Shown here piece after piece: positions 39,681-47,529 of a stretch of DNA of 59,103 bases. The translations under genes were made by a program, and so were the position numbers. This DNA is from Prosthecobacter sp. (GTDB taxonomy: Bacteria > Verrucomicrobiota > Verrucomicrobiia > Verrucomicrobiales > Verrucomicrobiaceae). Location: positions 1 through 59,103 of the forward strand of contig JAFMIR010000024.1 in NCBI GenBank assembly GCA_017853885.1, read 5' to 3'. The notes under the pieces were generated by a model that saw nothing but the letters and a program-made list of their open reading frames with translations, was not told where the DNA came from and ran no database searches. Numbering within the stretch: position 1 is the stretch's first letter; every line of letters begins with the position of its first letter.

Positions 39681-41291
39681 TTACTCAAATACATCTTCGA
39701 GAACCTCAAGGATTGGAACGACAACGGGATAATGTTTCGGTCCCTTGGCGTGTTTCCCAGCCTTATCAGCCTTTGATGCCTCGTCGACTTTTTTGGCAGG
39801 TGAGGACTCCCCTTGAACACCAAGGAAGATCATGCCGTCGCTGTATTCGATGACATAGCCTTCGTTTGTGAGCCAGCGGATGTCTTTCAGAACCTCGATC
39901 TGTTGCTGGGTGAGTTTGGGTGCTTCGCCTGGAGCCAGAGGTGGTGCATCTTCATCTCGCGGTGGTGATGGGGCAATAGCCTCGACAAGAGCGTGCAGGT
40001 GCATGCCACCGGAGTTCTGCTTTAGCAATTCGACAATTTTCGCCAGCGGCGCGGAGAATACAACGGACGGATCGACGGCTCGCGGACGCACGCGGCTCAC
40101 GAACATCTTGCCGCTGCGGCGCTTGAACATTTTCAAGCCGCGCCTCTCAAGGCCGGCAGCGAGCTTCTGTGAGATGTCAAAGAGATGCTTGCGGGCATTT
40201 TCGACGGCGTTGCGCAGCATGAGAAAGAGCACATGCGTCAGCTTGGCTTTGTCGATATTGCCAAGCACGTTCACGTCCCGCAGTTCGATGACGGAGTCTG
40301 CGGCGTGGTTTCGGCGGAAGTGCGCCTCGACTTCGGCACGGGTTGAAAATGTCTGAGGTTCAACGCCTTCAGCAATTTCGCCTTTGAGATAAACCCAGCG
40401 CCGCCCCTTGCTAGCCTGTTCCTTCCATTTCTCGATGGTCTCAGGCGTGCTGTCGGTTTTGACTCGACGCTTGAAGTCATCAAAGGGCATGTTCGCAAAG
40501 CGTTCGCGATGGAGTCGAAGGAGCTTGGCCTGATAGCTGTGATGGCTGGTAGGGCCAAGAATCACGCCACTCATCCCACAGAGAGCCACGGATTTGAAAT
40601 CACCCTTCGGCACTTCGAGTTCGATGTCCTCCGCGCGGTAGTATTCGTCAATGATGGGACTGTTGAGTAGGTGATTCACTGCCTCGTCACGAGTCAAAAA
40701 GAGTCCACCGTCCGCCGGGGTTTTGAAGAGCGGGGTGGGGCGCGTGTCAGCACATTGGAAACGTATATTGTAGCGTTCTCCACCGGCTAGCACAATGCGG
40801 GAGGCATCGAACATGCTGAAGGCATGACCAGTGTTGCGCACATGCTGTGCAAGTGTGTCGAGTGTTTCATCCTGTGGATAGAGAGTCACTTGGATGTCGT
40901 GCGGAATTGGCACCCACTCACGCTGCGGGCGGAAATCACTGCCACCTTCACGACGATGACCGCGATCACTGAAACGTCTTGGGCCTCCAGGCCCATCACG
41001 GCGATCTCCACGCGGCGGACTTCCCGGGCCGTCACGGCGCTGTCCGGTGCCGCCGCCACCACCGAAGCGGCGTTCTCCACTGCCGCCTCCCCGACGATCT
41101 CCAGCAAATCCATTGCCACGTCTTTCGCCACGATCTCCACGCTGCTGACGGTCTTCGCGATCTCCGTAGCGTTCGATGATCTTATCTTCTTTGCCGAAAT
41201 CCGCCACCCATGCTGGCATCATGCGCAGGCTGGACAGATCGAGAGAATCGGTCTGGGATGTTTCGGGAGTGCTGGATTCGGCTTCGCTCAT
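39681..41291 (-). CDS. Uncharacterised protein with RG-rich disordered region
   Basis: A 536-residue protein of unknown function. After a short acidic N-terminus (1-40), residues about 41-123 form a disordered segment of repeated RG, RGG, RRDG and GGG units, which often binds RNA. A folded middle part follows (about 128-450), with two similar-looking segments (ERYNIRFQCADTRPTPLFKTPADGGLFLTRDEA; ALCGMSGVILGPTSHHSYQAKLLRLHRERF). The C-terminal EVLKDIRWLTNEGYVIEYSDGMIFLG resembles a winged-helix domain. No family is recognised with certainty; a nucleic-acid role is inferred from composition. The start at 41291 is preferred to the frame open to 41462, which would overlap the divergent psd gene. 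Confidence 0.8.
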   Translation of the reverse strand: MSEAESSTPETSQTDSLDLSSLRMMPAWVADFGKEDKIIERYGDREDRQQRGDRGERRGNGFAGDRRGGGSGERRFGGGGGTGQRRDGPGSPPRGDRRDGPGGPRRFSDRGHRREGGSDFRPQREWVPIPHDIQVTLYPQDETLDTLAQHVRNTGHAFSMFDASRIVLAGGERYNIRFQCADTRPTPLFKTPADGGLFLTRDEAVNHLLNSPIIDEYYRAEDIELEVPKGDFKSVALCGMSGVILGPTSHHSYQAKLLRLHRERFANMPFDDFKRRVKTDSTPETIEKWKEQASKGRRWVYLKGEIAEGVEPQTFSTRAEVEAHFRRNHAADSVIELRDVNVLGNIDKAKLTHVLFLMLRNAVENARKHLFDISQKLAAGLERRGLKMFKRRSGKMFVSRVRPRAVDPSVVFSAPLAKIVELLKQNSGGMHLHALVEAIAPSPPRDEDAPPLAPGEAPKLTQQQIEVLKDIRWLTNEGYVIEYSDGMIFLGVQGESSPAKKVDEASKADKAGKHAKGPKHYPVVVPILEVLEDVFE

Positions 41292-41402
41292 AAAATCAGG
41301 ACTGGGGCGGGAAAGGCTCGCGATGATGAGCAGGACATGGCGCTTGTCTCCTACTTTGTTCGGGTGGCAAAAAGGCTCTAAACGGCCATTTTGCCGGCAC
41401 TC

Positions 41403-42302
41403 ATGCCATCTCAGTCCATCGAATTTTACAACCGTATCTCCGGCCGCCTTGAAACCGAGCAAGTCTATGGCGAGGGCTTTTTGCGTTTTATTTACGAAAA
41501 CCCATTCGGTGCCCTGCCGCTACATGCTCTGGTGAAGCGACGTCTTTTCTCCTCATGGTATGGCCATCGTATGAATGCTGTGGCCAGTCGCTCGAAGGTG
41601 GCTCCTTTCATCCAACGGTATGGCATCGATGTCAGTGAGCTGGCAGATACGCCAGAAAGCTACGCCACCTTTAACGAATTCTTCTACCGCAAGCTGAAGC
41701 CTGCTGCACGTCCCATTGTGCCGGGTTTTCATGAGGTTGCTTTCCCCGCAGACGGGCGTCATCTGGTGTTGCCGGACATCGCGGCCTGTGACGCGTTCTT
41801 CATCAAAGGCATCCGCTTTGATCTTGCCGCGCTGTTGCAGGATGAATCGCTCACAGAACGCTTCCTGCATGGCAGTATGTTGATCTCGCGGCTTTGCCCG
41901 GTGGACTATCATCGCTTCCATTTTCCCTTGGGCGGCATACCCTCGGCCACAAAGAGGATGAATGGACCGCTGTATTCCGTGAGTCCGATCGCTTTGAGGC
42001 GGCGCCCCTCGATTCTTTGGGAGAACAAGCGAGAGATTACCATGCTGCGCACCGAAACCCATGGTGATGTTCTACTGCTTGAGATCGGCGCGACCTGTGT
42101 GGGTTCAATTGTGCAAAGCTTCGAACAGGGCCCGCGAGTGGTGAAGGGCGATGAGAAGGGGTATTTTCGTTTTGGAGGATCCTGCTGCATCAGCATCTTC
42201 GAACCTGGCCGCATTCGATTCGCAGAGGACTTGTTGCATCATAGCGCTGCTGGCCGTGAATTGTATGCCAGAATGGGTGATATGGCAGCCTATGCGGTCT
42301 AG
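41403..42302 (+). CDS. psd: Phosphatidylserine decarboxylase
   Basis: A protein of about 299 residues that makes phosphatidylethanolamine from phosphatidylserine at the inner membrane. Family blocks: FNEFFYRKLKPAARPI, FPADGRHLVLPDI, a histidine-rich LCPVDYHRFHFPLGG, and the C-terminal GDEKGYFRFGGSCCISIF. The GGS here is the self-cleavage site; its serine becomes the pyruvoyl group of the alpha subunit, in place of the common LGST. The ATG at 41403 is chosen; a TTG four codons earlier (41391) is also in frame. No phosphatidylserine synthase gene is nearby. It is convergent with ispF. Confidence 0.92.
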   Translation: MPSQSIEFYNRISGRLETEQVYGEGFLRFIYENPFGALPLHALVKRRLFSSWYGHRMNAVASRSKVAPFIQRYGIDVSELADTPESYATFNEFFYRKLKPAARPIVPGFHEVAFPADGRHLVLPDIAACDAFFIKGIRFDLAALLQDESLTERFLHGSMLISRLCPVDYHRFHFPLGGIPSATKRMNGPLYSVSPIALRRRPSILWENKREITMLRTETHGDVLLLEIGATCVGSIVQSFEQGPRVVKGDEKGYFRFGGSCCISIFEPGRIRFAEDLLHHSAAGRELYARMGDMAAYAV

Positions 42303-42395
42303 CCTATCTGATGCCTCATGCGAGTGCCGGGATTGCCTGACATGGGGCTAAGATTTTTTGTGCATGAACCTTATCGATGGCTGGCAGCTAAGTCC

Positions 42396-42875
42396 TCAGC
42401 GCATGTAGTTCACGCAGGCGACCGCCATGGCAGCGATGCCTTCCTCGCGGCCGATGAAGCCCAGTCGCTCGTTGGTGGTAGCCTTCACCCCCACCTGATC
42501 TGGCCGGATGTGGAGAGCCGTTGCGATCCGCTGTCTCATCTCTGGAACATGCTTCATGATTTTCGGGGCCTCGGCGATGAGCGAAGAGTCCACGTTTTCA
42601 ATGGTGAAGCCTCGATCGGCGGCGATCTGTGCACACTTTTCAAGGATTTTAAGGCTGGAGATTCCCTCAATACTGGCATCGCTTGGAGGAAACCAGTAGC
42701 CAATGTCCGGCTCGCCCATGGCACCGAGCACCGCATCGGCGATGGCATGGGAGAGGACATCTGCATCACTGTGGCCTTTCAGGCCGTGTGTATGAGGAAC
42801 GGCCACGCCGCCCAGCACCAAATCACGACCTTCTTGGAAGGGGTGGACATCATAACCTATTCCTACGCGTGTCAC
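42396..42875 (-). CDS. ispF: 2-C-methyl-D-erythritol 2,4-cyclodiphosphate synthase
   Basis: A 159-residue trimeric zinc enzyme of the MEP isoprenoid pathway. The metal ligands GYDVHPF and the GHSDADVLSHAIADAVLGA block are intact, and KATTNERLGFIGREEGIAAMAV closes the site. The substrate loop usually reading FPDTDPxxKGADS is here FPPSDASIEGISS, a notable change that may be normal in this lineage. It is last in a three-gene run, 15 bp after the PHP gene. No ispD lies beside it. Confidence 0.94.
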   Translation of the reverse strand: MTRVGIGYDVHPFQEGRDLVLGGVAVPHTHGLKGHSDADVLSHAIADAVLGAMGEPDIGYWFPPSDASIEGISSLKILEKCAQIAADRGFTIENVDSSLIAEAPKIMKHVPEMRQRIATALHIRPDQVGVKATTNERLGFIGREEGIAAMAVACVNYMR

Positions 42876-42890
42876 AGGGGCTTGGGAATG

Positions 42891-44177
42891 TTACGCGTTG
42901 TGATCGGCGGCTTTTTTCAGGCTGGCGAGGACATCACGGATCTTCAGGTCAATGCGTTGACGCTTCTGGAAGTAGCTGACATGTTCGTATCCGGCCTCGG
43001 TTAGGTTGTTAAGAGCGGTGACAAATTGATCGCCGACGCGGTGGCCGCGGTGGGCATCACTTCCGATCACAACTGGGATTTTTCGTTCGGCCATCATGCG
43101 CAACATTTCATTGCCCGGGTTCATCTCGGAGTAGCTTTTGTTCAGGCCGGAGGTGTTTAGCTCCATCGCCACGCCGGTGGCAGCGATACGATCGAGACAA
43201 GCCGCTACCGAGTTTTTGATGATCGCAAAGCACCAAGAGTCGGGGTGATAATTCTTGACTAGGTCTGGGTGGGCCAAGCAGTCGTAAAGGCCTGTCTCAG
43301 CTGATTTGGCGAGATGGTCGAAATAGATCCGTCGGAAGTTTTCAATGGTACCGCTCTCAAACTTGGCGAGGTACTCCTTGGCCTGCCAGTGCACCGCACC
43401 CAAAACATAGTCGAATTCAGCTCGTCCGTGCAGTTCACGAATATAGTCTTCGTAGCCGGGGAACCATTCGCTTTCGATGCCAAGGCACACATGCAGTTTG
43501 CCTTTATAGGCATCCGCAGCACGCTGAACAAGGGCCACATAAGTGTCGAATTCGCTTTCCGCCATCCGTACGGTGGGCCAAAAGCCATTCGGCATCGGAG
43601 CATGACAGGTGAAGATGATGCCTTTCAAACCAGCCTTGATGGCTTGTTGAGCGTATTCCTCAGGCTCACCCCACGCGTGCTTGCACAATGGTGTGTGCAT
43701 GTGCGAGTCATAAAACAAGGCGCCGGACTTTGTTGGACCCGATGCTGCGGTGACAGACTTCGACGCTTTCTTGACTGCTTGAGATTTTGGTGCTGGTGCT
43801 GGAGTCGGGGGGGCGGACTGTTGTGCGGGTTTCGGCGTTGCGGCTGTGGATTTGGATGCAGGTGCTTTCGAAGCAGTTTTTGGAAGTGGTTTGGCAGCAC
43901 TTTTTTTCGGTCCTGCCACTTGCTTGGAGTGTGCCGCGGATTTCTTCGAAAGGGCAGGGGGCTTTTTAGTAAAAGCGGGCTTCGCCACGGTTTTTTTCGG
44001 AGATGCTTTCGCGGGCTTGGAAACTTTCCGGATGGCTTTCGTGGCAGTTTTTTTGAGCGAAAGCTTTTTTGATGAGGATTTGGAAGCGGTTTTGATGGGC
44101 TTTGGGGCCATCTTCTTCACGTTGGTTTTGCCCTTGGATGGCGAGACCTTTTTGGGGGAAGTTTTCTTTTTACTCAC
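42891..44177 (-). CDS. PHP-domain phosphatase (HisJ-like) with long histone H1-like basic tail
   Basis: A 428-residue protein. Residues 1-150 are a disordered Lys/Ala/Ser/Pro tail with 40 lysines and no acidic residue, like bacterial histone H1-like proteins. The rest (about 153-425) is a PHP phosphoesterase with the expected metal motifs: DSHMHTPLCKHAWG, TCHAPMP, GIESEWFPG, GAVHWQAKEYL, CLAHPDLVKN and IGSDAHRGHRVGDQ. It resembles histidinol-phosphatase HisJ and the wider PHP family. The fusion is unusual; the tail could hold the enzyme on DNA or RNA, or simply be an adhesive extension. It starts 3 bp after the upstream membrane-protein gene and precedes ispF by 15 bp. Confidence 0.87.
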   Translation of the reverse strand: MSKKKTSPKKVSPSKGKTNVKKMAPKPIKTASKSSSKKLSLKKTATKAIRKVSKPAKASPKKTVAKPAFTKKPPALSKKSAAHSKQVAGPKKSAAKPLPKTASKAPASKSTAATPKPAQQSAPPTPAPAPKSQAVKKASKSVTAASGPTKSGALFYDSHMHTPLCKHAWGEPEEYAQQAIKAGLKGIIFTCHAPMPNGFWPTVRMAESEFDTYVALVQRAADAYKGKLHVCLGIESEWFPGYEDYIRELHGRAEFDYVLGAVHWQAKEYLAKFESGTIENFRRIYFDHLAKSAETGLYDCLAHPDLVKNYHPDSWCFAIIKNSVAACLDRIAATGVAMELNTSGLNKSYSEMNPGNEMLRMMAERKIPVVIGSDAHRGHRVGDQFVTALNNLTEAGYEHVSYFQKRQRIDLKIRDVLASLKKAADHNA

Positions 44178-44180
44178 GGT

Positions 44181-45266
44181 TTAGCTCCTGGTTCCTTGCA
44201 AGATAAGCCAGCCTTTGCCTTCGATGTTGGCGATCTTCGCCCCCATCAAGGTTCCGCCGGTGCTGGAGGTGCCGGGGAAACAAAGACGCAGTGTCAACGG
44301 GACATCCTTCCAGTTTCCACTCTGTAACTGTTCAATGAGGGGCTGGAACTTGGGGTCGTTGCGGTCAAAAAAAGCCAAAACACTGCCCTCTTGGGCCGGA
44401 TGCTTGATTTCGATGACTTCAGTGCCTTGAGCAGCTCTGCCATGTGGTGTCGACGCTGGCTTCGAGGCGACGACGCGCAGCAAAGTCGGCTCAACTGGGC
44501 GGACCTTGAGGAAGTCCTTCCAGTCGAGTTCACCATAGCTGACGGAACTCTCCCAATCCACCCGGTATCGTCCTTCGGCGGTTTCTTCAACAATCACGTT
44601 GATGGGCTCTGCATCGTCGAAAATCGCTTGGGCATAACCTAGGCGATGGCCTTTTTCGTCCACGCTCATCAGCCATCCGAGGTTTTTCCATCGAAGCGAA
44701 TTCAATGGGTGGGAGCGGTAGTAATTCTGCATCAGAGGTTTCACACGGAGTGAGTCACGCGCAAACACGAGCTTCATATCGACCGTATTTGCTTCGAAAA
44801 AACCGCGGATGACCGCCTCGATTTCCAACCGCTTTCCTTCGATGTTTTGGATCCCGTTGACGGTTGAAGCGGCTGATGATGCTAAGTTTGGGAAAGTTTC
44901 GAGCAGCGTTTTTTTAGGGGCTTTAGACGGCTTCAAAGCTTGACCTGCCTCTTTCAAGCCATTGCTGAAGCGGGCTGAGGCATTTTTGGGCCTCACATCG
45001 TCCGCAGAGTCGATGAGCGCACGACTTTCAGTAAAGTTCCCGGACCACTTGCGGCCTTTGGCATCTTCATAGACAGAATCGACATACTGCTCATTGAACC
45101 TGGTGGACTCCCAAAGCTTGCCTGTTGCCACCATAAACAAGGCGGCAATCATGGCGAGCAATGCCAGACAGCCCACGACATAGGCTAGCCTCTTGGAGAC
45201 CATCTCTCGCTGCCGGGACCGGCTGCGATGAGGCAGTTCATTCTCAGTTTGGTTGGAGTGGGACAT
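44181..45266 (-). CDS. Single-pass membrane protein of unknown function (VDWES family, copy B)
   Basis: A 361-residue protein: a basic cytoplasmic N-terminus (about 1-25), one transmembrane helix (about 27-48, LAYVVGCLALLAMIAALFMVA), a charged linker, and a C-terminal domain from about 150. The domain shares RVKPLMQNYYRS, YRVDWES, VRPVEPTLLRVVA and a final GWLIL with the protein at 6777-7739. No known fold is recognised; an extracytoplasmic domain is inferred. It is first in a run with the PHP phosphatase (3 bp gap) and ispF. The tRNA-Thr gene lies just upstream; the start at 45266 avoids overlap with it, although the frame is open to 45326. Confidence 0.76.
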   Translation of the reverse strand: MSHSNQTENELPHRSRSRQREMVSKRLAYVVGCLALLAMIAALFMVATGKLWESTRFNEQYVDSVYEDAKGRKWSGNFTESRALIDSADDVRPKNASARFSNGLKEAGQALKPSKAPKKTLLETFPNLASSAASTVNGIQNIEGKRLEIEAVIRGFFEANTVDMKLVFARDSLRVKPLMQNYYRSHPLNSLRWKNLGWLMSVDEKGHRLGYAQAIFDDAEPINVIVEETAEGRYRVDWESSVSYGELDWKDFLKVRPVEPTLLRVVASKPASTPHGRAAQGTEVIEIKHPAQEGSVLAFFDRNDPKFQPLIEQLQSGNWKDVPLTLRLCFPGTSSTGGTLMGAKIANIEGKGWLILQGTRS

Positions 45267-45287
45267 GAGGATGAAAACGACCAAAAC

Positions 45288-45362
45288 TGGAGCCGAAGGC
45301 GGGAATCGAACCCGCGACCCGCGCATTACGAATGCGCTGCTCTACCGCTGAGCTACTTCGGC
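45288..45362 (-). tRNA. tRNA-Thr(CGT)
   Basis: A 75-base cloverleaf on the minus strand. The acceptor GCCGAAG pairs with CTTCGGC, the discriminator is T and CCA is encoded (complement of 45288-45290). The anticodon stem GCGCA/TGCGC with loop TTCGTAA gives anticodon CGT, and the T-arm GGTTCGATTCC is standard. It lies 21 bp upstream of the membrane-protein gene on the same strand, so it may share its transcript. Confidence 0.95.
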
Positions 45363-45497
45363 CTTATTTAAGGCAACGAAAATAGAATTATATGAAGTGG
45401 CTTAGCCTTGTCATTCCCTTTTTCCTCTTTTCAGCGCAAACTTCCCTAGATGCGTTTCAGTGCCAGAAGCGGGTTAAGTGGGCGTTTCTCATTTCTC

Positions 45498-45707
45498 ATG
45501 GCAGCACCTTTGACCACCTCCAGCCCTTACAGTGAGTTCCTCGCAGAACTCGATGAGATTCAGCTTCACAAATGGCATCTCAGCGAACAGGCAGGCTTGG
45601 ATGTGGGCTTTGAAAAGGCTCTGAATGACTGGGTCACGCACCACCGCGCCTCTTGGCGTCTCATGCGCACTCAGATTCAGGACAATCTAGAATCTTCTTT
45701 GACATGA
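45498..45707 (+). CDS. Small protein with HKWHLSEQAG motif, translationally coupled to a sulfatase
   Basis: A 69-residue protein, largely helical and without a signal peptide. The core EIQLHKWHLSEQAGLDVGFEKALNDWV resembles a motif seen in DUF4032-type and related bacterial proteins, which gives no function. The gene is real by its conserved-looking core and by its ATGA overlap (45704-45707) with the following sulfatase gene. The start at 45498 is preferred; the frame is open to 45450. A role in helping the sulfatase is not supported by anything but position. Confidence 0.72.
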   Translation: MAAPLTTSSPYSEFLAELDEIQLHKWHLSEQAGLDVGFEKALNDWVTHHRASWRLMRTQIQDNLESSLT

Positions 45708-47158
45708 AGCATCTGCTTTTCGCCCTTCTGGTTAGCTCATGTGGTATGGCTGCATCCTCGCCGCCGAATGTGCTGCTGATCACCGCAGATGACCTGCGTC
45801 CGGAACTGGGGTGTTATGGTTCCCCGGCCGTCACGCCGAACCTAGATGCCATCGCTGCCAGAGGGACCACCTTCACCCGTGCTTACTGCCAGCAGGCTGT
45901 GTGCAATCCCTCCCGCTCCAGCATGCTTACAGGATTGCGCCCTAGCACGTTGGGCCTCTACACTAATGGGACACACTTCCGGGAGTTAAAGCCGGATGTG
46001 ATGACCTTGCCCCTTTGGTTTAAGGAACACGGCTATACCACCCGCTGCAGCGGCAAGCTTTTCCACAACTGGCATACCCAAGAGAAAGGGGATGCTCGCT
46101 CTTGGTCGGCACCTGAGTTTTTGCATTATGCCAACCATGGCGATGATGTTCCTCGGGTGTCTGGTCGGTTACCTGAGAACCACGCGAAGCAATGTGAGGA
46201 CATGCGCAAATATGGTTCGGTTGGCATGTGTGAGTGCTACGATGTGCCTGACGAGGCTTATTATGATGGTCGTGTGGCCGCTGAGGCCGTTCGCCTCCTG
46301 CCGGAGTTGAAAAAAGCAGGCCCTTTTTTCCTCGCGCTTGGTTTCTGGAAGCCGCACGCCCCTTTTAACGCGCCTAAAAAGTATTGGGACCTCTATGACC
46401 GCTCGAAGATTCCCGTGTTGAACCCCTCAAGGCCTGCTGAAGCTCCGGAGATAGCCTTTCATCCTAGCACCGAGATTCTGGGTCCGCTGACGACTCAAAA
46501 GCCGCCCACACCTGAGCAGATTGCAGAGATGCGTCATGGTTACTTTGCCGGCATCAGCTACATGGATGCACAGGTGGGCAAGGTCGTCGCTGAGATGAGC
46601 AAGCAGGGCATGCTGGAGAACACTGTGATTCTCTTTTGGGGAGATCACGGCTACCACCTCGGGGAGCACGGCCTCTGGGCCAAAACGAGCAACTTTGAGC
46701 TGGATGCCCGAGTGCCGCTTATCATCGCAGCGCCTCATGCAAAACAACGTGGCGTGAAGGCCACTGCTCTGGTCGAAATGCTCGATATTTTCCCCACTCT
46801 CAATGCTCTCTGCGGCCTGCCGAGCGTTCCGGCACTTGAAGGGGTTAACCTCGTTCCCGTGCTCGACGATCCTACTGCCAAGGTTAAATCAGCAGCTTTC
46901 ACCCAGCATCCCCGTCCGCCCTATCCCGATCGCATGCCTGACAAGCAACCCACGCACATGGGATATAGCGTGCGCACTGAGCGCTGGCGCTACACCGAGT
47001 GGCGGAACTGGAAAACGGGCGTAGTGGAGGCCAGCGAACTCTATGATCACACTTCCGAGCAGCCCGAACTTCAAAACGTCATTGCGCGTCCACCGGACGA
47101 TGCGGCCTTGCTGGAGGCCAAAGCGCTCCTTCGAGCGCAGTTTCCGCTCAGGCCTTGA
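45704..47158 (+). CDS. Secreted iduronate-2-sulfatase-like sulfatase (CNPSR type)
   Basis: A 484-residue exported sulfatase (signal MKHLLFALLVSSCGMAAS). Metal-site VLLITADDLRPELGCYG is followed by YCQQAVCNPSRSSMLTGLRP with Cys67 as the formylglycine precursor. The cysteine context, the following THFRELKPDVMTLPLWFKEHGY, the FLALGFWKPHAPFNAPKKYWDLY segment and WGDHGYHLGEHGLWAK all match the iduronate-2-sulfatase subgroup. That subgroup cleaves 2-sulfate from uronic acids in glycosaminoglycan-like or algal polymers. Its start overlaps the 69-residue gene upstream. Its stop lies inside a 17-bp tandem repeat. Confidence 0.94.
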   Translation: MKHLLFALLVSSCGMAASSPPNVLLITADDLRPELGCYGSPAVTPNLDAIAARGTTFTRAYCQQAVCNPSRSSMLTGLRPSTLGLYTNGTHFRELKPDVMTLPLWFKEHGYTTRCSGKLFHNWHTQEKGDARSWSAPEFLHYANHGDDVPRVSGRLPENHAKQCEDMRKYGSVGMCECYDVPDEAYYDGRVAAEAVRLLPELKKAGPFFLALGFWKPHAPFNAPKKYWDLYDRSKIPVLNPSRPAEAPEIAFHPSTEILGPLTTQKPPTPEQIAEMRHGYFAGISYMDAQVGKVVAEMSKQGMLENTVILFWGDHGYHLGEHGLWAKTSNFELDARVPLIIAAPHAKQRGVKATALVEMLDIFPTLNALCGLPSVPALEGVNLVPVLDDPTAKVKSAAFTQHPRPPYPDRMPDKQPTHMGYSVRTERWRYTEWRNWKTGVVEASELYDHTSEQPELQNVIARPPDDAALLEAKALLRAQFPLRP

Positions 47159-47184
47159 TTCCGCTCAGGCCTTGATTCCGCTCA
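47142..47184. repeat. 17-bp tandem repeat spanning two convergent stop codons
   Basis: A 17-bp unit beginning TTCCGCTCAGG occurs at 47142-47158 and 47159-47175, with a partial third copy at 47176-47184. The first copy encodes the end and stop of the sulfatase. The partial third copy contains the complement of the stop codon of the convergent small gene. A likely product of slippage. Confidence 0.9.
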
Positions 47185-47442
47185 CTTCGCGAGGTTTGAG
47201 CTTTGCACCCGGATGGTCTCCGAGGGTATTTCTGGTTCAGCGGGAACCCGCTGTGTTTGGGCGGCGTGGATGACCTCAAGAGCCATTGAGCCAAACAGGT
47301 AGATCAAGCCTCCACCGAGTCCCGCGGCGATGGCGATCAGCCGCCGCTGCCAAACATTTGAGCGATCAATTACATACCAGAAACGCATGCAGAACGCGAT
47401 CCACATCAGGCTCACCCCAAGGACAATCGTTTGATCAGTCAT
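47182..47442 (-). CDS. Small two-helix membrane protein of unknown function
   Basis: An 86-residue protein with two predicted transmembrane helices (about 5-24 and 35-58) and a short hydrophilic C-terminal tail. Nothing about it suggests a known family. It is divergent from the CCA-adding enzyme gene (87 bp) and convergent with the sulfatase, whose 3' repeat runs into its stop codon. Coding status is supported by the membrane pattern and sensible position only. Confidence 0.55.
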   Translation of the reverse strand: MTDQTIVLGVSLMWIAFCMRFWYVIDRSNVWQRRLIAIAAGLGGGLIYLFGSMALEVIHAAQTQRVPAEPEIPSETIRVQSSNLAK

Positions 47443-47529
47443 GGCACAAGTTTGTCACGTCAGGGGGAAATCGGCAAGCCTCGTTCCTACCTGCTTGCCG
47501 CCCGATGCGGGCTCGCCAACTTACTCTCT

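Noticed and set aside
40880..41200. Repeat-like DNA in the RG-rich coding region, considered as a CRISPR or satellite
   Set aside because: Units are short, irregular and in frame, explained by Arg/Gly codons; no constant repeat with unique spacers.
45392..45535. 47-residue frame starting MKWLSLVIPFFLFS, like a signal peptide
   Set aside because: It overlaps the better supported 69-residue gene in another frame, and nothing after the hydrophobic stretch looks like a protein domain.
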